In this document: piece by piece, positions 5,959-9,530 of the stretch
Numbering within the stretch: the stretch's first letter is position 1
Layout of the letters: every line of letters begins with the position of its first letter
Assembly (NCBI GenBank): GCA_050011095.1
Contig: JBEKJU010000129.1
Location: 1-9,530, forward strand
Direction: 5' to 3'
DNA from: JBEKJU01 sp050011095
Lineage (GTDB): Bacteria > Desulfobacterota > Syntrophorhabdia > Syntrophorhabdales > WCHB1-27
Length of the DNA: 9,530 nucleotides
Made by a program: the position numbers and the translations under genes
The notes under the pieces: generated by a model
Seen by the model: the letters and a program-made list of their open reading frames with translations, nothing else
What the model was told of the DNA's origin: nothing
Database searches by the model: none

Positions 5959-7908
5959 CTACGTCCCGGGCGATGTTGCAAGATTCGGTTTGTCTTCAAG
6001 TTCGGTGATTTGCACCTCGAGCCCCTGGTCTTTAAAATGCCTTTCGCAAAGAAGAGGTATCTTGGCCGGGTTGACGTCCCATTCCTCACCAAGCTCCATT
6101 CTTTCCTTGCGGTCTTTATTGAAAAACTCCAAAACAACCTTTGCGTACCCTTTCGAGTTTTCGATCGCATTCCGGAGAGCCCTTAATTTTTCCTTCTTGA
6201 AGCGATCGGAATCGATCCTTATGGTGATCGTTTTCTTCATGTCGGCAGTCAGGTCGTCCAGAAAAGCCACGTCGGAAGCCCTTAGTTTCGTGGGGCCATC
6301 TTCTTGCCGGTCTATGAGCCCGGTAACCACAATGGGTTTATCCGCCTGAATAACGCCAGAGTACTCCGCATAGACTTCGGGAAGAATTAAGGTCTCCACA
6401 ATTCCGTTCAAGTCCTCCAACTGGACAAATGCCATTTTTTTACCTTTTTTTGTGGAGATTTCCTTGATGACGCTGACTACGCCCGCCACGGCCACCTGGG
6501 CATTCGTGTCTGCCTTTTTGATATTCTCTGTATCGAAGGGTGTGAGCCGGCGAATATATTTGCCATAGGCATTAAGAGGGTGTTCGGTAAAGTAAAAACC
6601 AAAGGCCTCTTTCTCCCAACGTGAAAGATCGTGAGGATTTATCGCTACTTCAGGAATTTCCCTCTTCTTCTTGATGCTATCGGAAAGGTCGATCCCCGCA
6701 AACATATCCATCGTTGCCTTGTCCCTGGGTTTCCGTTTCTGGACGTTCTCCCAATTCTCCTGGACCATATGCATGATCTGGCTGCGATTCAATCCAAGGT
6801 CATCAAAACAACCCGCCTTGGCAAGGCACTCCACCACTTTTTTGTTAACCTTACGGGAATCGCATCGATCCACAAAATTTTCAAACGACTTGAACAGACC
6901 CCTCTGGGATCTTTCCTCGATTATGTTTTCTATGGCCGCATCCCCGAGGCCCTTTATTCCGGACAGACCAAACCTGATGTTCCTGTCGTTCACGACGGTA
7001 AACTCGTTGCCGCTTTCATTCACATGCGGGGGAAAAACCTTCACTCCCGTGTTGCGGCATTCGGCAAGGTACCGAATGACCTTGTCGGTATCGCTTACAT
7101 CATTCGAGATGAGGGCCGCCATGAACGGCACCAAGTAATGTGTCTTGAGGTAGGCGGTTTGGTAAGCAATGTACGCGTAGGCCGCGCTGTGCGCCTTGTT
7201 GAAGCCATATTTGCCGAATTCTTCTATGGCATCATAGATCTGCCCTGCAAGATTTTTGTCCACGTTGTTCTTGATGCACCCCTCGATAAACTGAGCGCGG
7301 TAATGAAGGATCTTTTCCTTTATTTTTTTGCCCATAGCCTTTCGAAGACCATCGGCGTCTTTAAGGCTGAACCTGGCGAGGGCGACAGCGGTCTGCATGA
7401 CCTGCTCCTGGTACACCATAACCCCATATGTTTCCTTCATGATGGGTTCTAGAGATGGGACATCATAGGTGACAAGAGATGGGTCATTCTTACGCCTGAT
7501 GTATTCCTCCGTCATGCCGCTGTTAAGAGGCCCAGGGCGGTAAAGCGCCACGAGGGCTATAAGCTGGTCGAGTTTCGTGGGCCCGAGTCGCATGAGAATG
7601 TCGGTCATGCCACTGCTTTCGAGCTGGAACACTCCCGAGGTGTTGCCCCCGAGCAACAGGTTGTATACCTCCGGGTCGTCAACGGGAATCGAGTTTATGT
7701 CCAGATCGGTGCCTTGTTTCTTCAGGAATTTGAGCACATGATCGATGACGGTAAGGGTTTTGAGCCCGAGAAGATCGAATTTGATCAGACCTATATCCTC
7801 CACCGCTTTCATCGTGTACTGCGTAATGATCTCCCCCTCTTTACCCCGGTGGAGGGGCAAGTGTTCAATGAGCGGCTTGTTGGAGATGACCACGCCGGCG
7901 GCGTGGGC
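5959..7908 (-). pseudogene. dnaE: DNA polymerase III alpha subunit, C-terminal portion; N-terminal half missing
   Basis: About 645 codons of the replicative polymerase large subunit are clean and uninterrupted, starting at HAAGVVISNKPL. Visible parts, numbered from GTG 7893, are: KFDLLGLKTLT (38-48) with the third catalytic Asp (Asp40, equivalent to E. coli Asp555); VALYRPGPLN (115-124); GYGFNKAHSAAYAYIAYQ region (229-245); the helix-hairpin-helix FGLSGIKGLGDAAI (308-321); a TMDMF segment (395-399) where the beta-clamp motif lies, its usual Gln replaced; the OB fold (about 465-540); and the natural C-terminal domain ending in TAG. Missing are about 515 N-terminal residues: the PHP domain, most of the palm and the first two catalytic aspartates, so it cannot polymerise. 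A TAG (7911-7909) lies in frame at the junction with PAS-gene DNA. No ribosome-binding site is seen before the GTG. Confidence 0.9.
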
Positions 7909-7912
7909 CTAT
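7905..7912. other. Junction between PAS-sensor and dnaE sequence
   Basis: On the minus strand PAS homology runs to the codons for DEIIG (last codon 7909-7907), and dnaE homology starts at the His codon 7905-7903, leaving at most a GGCC-sized overlap (7906-7909). Both genes point the same way but are in different frames across the join. The sensor frame continues 13 unrelated codons and stops at 7865. The dnaE frame meets TAG at 7911-7909. The join deletes the end of the sensor gene and the first half of dnaE. Confidence 0.8.
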
Positions 7913-8430
7913 GATTTCATCACGGCTGTACCCGAACATCTTCAGAAACGTTTCGTTCACGTCCAAATAAACCCCATCTTTTAGGCGTGTCATGACAACG
8001 GCGGCCGGATTCGTGGCGAAGGCCTTGGCAAACTTTTCTTCAGAAAGGCGCAACGCGTCTTCTGCCTCCTTGCGCTCGGCGATATCGCTGGCGACGCCGA
8101 ACCATTCGACGATTGTGCCATTTTCATCAAGCAGGGGGATAGCACGGGAGAACGTCCAGCCCAGGGTCCCGTCCACGCGTACGACCCGGTGTTCCAGTTC
8201 GAAGATGCCCTTGGTCCGGATGGCTTCGTCGATGACCGCCGTCGCGTGCGGCTGATCGTCGGGGTGAATGTATTCCCCAAGCCAGTTGCGGCTTGGCTCC
8301 TTGGTATCTGGGATAAAGTCCCGGCCATCGAGTTGACGCATCTCTTTCCAATCCGGGCTCATGCAATAGACCACATCCGAACTGGCCGTCATCAGCGCGC
8401 GGAGGCGCTCCTCACTCTCCCGTACCGCCG

Positions 8431-8850
8431 CTCGGCCTGTTTGCGGTCGGTGATATCGAGAGATACGGCGAAGAATCGCTCATCATCCAAAGGGACATAC
8501 AGGCTTAAGAAGTACTTGGATAGCGAATCAACGTAGTTCCCAGGATCCTCGTAGCTTACAGGTCTGTTTTCCCTCCTCATCTCACAAACGAGAGGAAGAT
8601 AACGCTTGATAAGCTCGTTTCCAAATACCTGGGTAAGGCTCTTTCCAATGAGGTTAGCTCTGCCCGCTCCAACTATCTTTTCCGTTGCCGGGTTAAGGTC
8701 ATCAAAAATGAAATCAATGACCTCTCCTCTCTCGTCGCGTACGTATTTGTACAGGACTATCGCCTCTGGTGAGGTCTCGAATAGTCCCCGATGCTTCTTC
8801 TCACTCTCTCGCAATGCCTCCTCGGCCTGTTTGCGCTCGGTGATATCGCG
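8431..8850. repeat. Pair of 30-bp inter-PAS linker repeats, 390 bp apart
   Basis: Positions 8431-8460 and 8821-8850 agree at 28 of 30 bases (they differ at the 16th and 29th). Both encode the linker DIT(D/E)RKQAE that ends one PAS module and begins the coiled segment of the next. The 390-bp spacing is exactly 130 codons, one PAS module. A looser third version lies near 8061-8090. Such repeats arise by module duplication and can promote further recombination. Confidence 0.75.
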
Positions 8851-8860
8851 TGATATCGCG
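8841..8860. repeat. 10-bp tandem duplication breaking the PAS reading frame
   Basis: TGATATCGCG occurs twice head to tail. Ten bases shift the frame by one. Taking out one copy joins TALRDIT of PAS-B directly to ERKQAEEALRESEKK of PAS-C in a single frame, exactly the usual inter-PAS linker. The duplication is therefore the cause of this frame break. Confidence 0.9.
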
Positions 8861-9530
8861 AAGCGCGGTCACCCTTACGCGACGCCCCTCGTGCGTGAAG
8901 GGCTTGCCGTGCGCCTCGACCGTGATCACGGCCCCGTCTTTCCTGATTACCCGGTGTTCGATGGTGCTCTCCCGCCCCTTCTGGATGTTTTCGAGCACAC
9001 GAGGGCGGTCTTCGGGAAAGATCGCCAAAGCTACCTTCGCGCCAATCAGTTAGTCCTTCCCATAGCCGATCATCCGGGCAAGCTGATCGTTCACCTCCAG
9101 AATACGGCCAGCTTCGGTGAGGACGATCAAAGCTGCTCAAAGGTCGCTTCTGCCAACGCCTGGAACCGCTCACGGCTCTCCCGCAGCGCCTCCGCGGTCC
9201 GTTTTCGCTGCGTTGTTTCCAGAAGGACAACGAGCGCCCCGGTAATCTGGCCTGCCTCCGAGCGTATGGGGCTGTAGGAAAGGGTAAAGTAGCCATCTTC
9301 CATGCTGCCGTGGCGGGCGGTGCGGTAAGGCTGGTCCTCAAAGTGGACCGTTTCCCCCAGCGCCATCACCCTCTCAAGGACGGCTTTATTGAATTCCCAG
9401 GTTTCCGGCCACACCTCTCGGATGGACTTACCCATCGCACTGGGATGTCTGCCGGCGGCGATAACCCGGTAGGCGTCATTGTAGATGTAGACGAGGTCGC
9501 CCCCCAGAGTATGGCCATGGGGAAACTGTT

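Larger units (their letters stand above)
7909..9530 (-). pseudogene. Multi-PAS sensor gene, broken by several lesions and truncated at both ends
   Basis: At least five PAS modules can be pieced together from three frames. PAS-A (9530 to about 9200; GGDLVYIYNDAY, HPSAMGKSIREVWPE, YFTLSYSPIRSE) is followed by PAS-B (about 9126-8870; EAGRILEVND, FPEDRPRVLENI, EHRVIRKDGAVI). PAS-C is about 8814-8440 (LFETSPEAIVLYK to FFAVSLDITDRKQAE). PAS-D is about 8395-8085 (IHPDDQPHATAVIDEAI, FELEHRVVRVDG, VEWFGVASDIAERKEAE). A partial PAS-E (VYLDVNETFLKMFGYSRDEI) ends at the dnaE junction. Such proteins are usually sensor histidine kinases or diguanylate cyclases, but no output domain is present. Lesions: a lost base at 9128-9132, TAA at 9052-9050 (probably once Glu in GKDELIG), a 10-bp duplication at 8841-8860, and a lost base at about 8426-8433. 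The clean dnaE and penicillin-binding protein genes argue against poor sequence quality as the cause. Confidence 0.85.

Noticed and set aside
5266..6186. A 306-codon open frame on the plus strand, the longest on that strand.
   Set aside because: It runs antisense across both the IS110 transposase and the end of dnaE, two well-supported genes. Its translation shows no family pattern, and it is a shadow frame.
7865..7908. A PAS-DnaE fusion protein.
   Set aside because: The two frames differ. The sensor frame runs 13 meaningless codons and stops at 7865, and the dnaE frame has a TAG at 7911-7909, so no fusion is encoded.
8426..9132. Programmed ribosomal frameshifting in the sensor gene.
   Set aside because: Several shifts, a TAA and a 10-bp duplication would all need recoding, and no slippery heptamer is apparent at the breaks. 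Pseudogenisation is simpler.
1..9530. CRISPR array, toxin-antitoxin pair, retron, phage-defence cassette, tRNA or rRNA.
   Set aside because: I saw no regularly spaced direct repeats, reverse transcriptase, nuclease/antitoxin pair, or tRNA-like cloverleaf by eye on either strand.

Overview
The window looks like a piece of a Gram-negative bacterial genome. A Desulfobacterota (deltaproteobacterial) or similar anaerobic lineage is my guess from the mix of a MaoC hydratase, a long class A penicillin-binding protein, an IS110-type element and a large multi-PAS sensor. That placement rests on protein flavour only. Nearly everything recognisable is encoded on the minus strand, so the layout below is in plus coordinates but genes read right to left.

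Left part (1-953): the N-terminal end of a DMT/EamA-type transporter runs off the left edge. Upstream of it is a complete MaoC-like dehydratase, separated by about 270 bp that holds a small inverted repeat.

Decayed stretch (954-2520): no intact gene is visible here except perhaps a 36-codon plus-strand ORF. There are coding-like fragments in shifting frames. One is a frameshifted remnant of a CDP-alcohol phosphatidyltransferase-like protein just downstream of the penicillin-binding protein. One is an unassigned stretch interrupted by TGA. One resembles the C-terminal end of a family 3 solute-binding protein. A cluster of three inverted repeats lies at 1652-1727.

Middle (2530-4893): a complete 787-residue class A penicillin-binding protein (glycosyltransferase 51 plus transpeptidase) with all active-site motifs. 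It has unusual extra segments inside the glycosyltransferase domain.

Right part (5063-9530): an IS110-family transposase reduced to its N-terminal RuvC-like domain, still preceded by its non-coding leader, lies downstream of a dnaE 3' portion of about 640 codons. The dnaE fragment lacks the first half of the protein. It is joined at about 7906-7909 to the middle of a PAS-domain sensor gene. That sensor gene carries at least four further lesions: two single-base frameshifts, one stop codon and a 10-bp tandem duplication. Its kinase domain is absent, and its start lies beyond the right edge.

I see no coherent undescribed system. The dominant theme is gene decay and rearrangement: two or three clean genes embedded among pseudogenes, a truncated insertion sequence and an abrupt dnaE/PAS junction. 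The junction is either a genuine deletion or an assembly chimera. The observations most worth checking are that junction, the tandem duplication whose removal exactly restores frame, the IS110 leader that may still encode a bridge RNA, and the enlarged glycosyltransferase domain.
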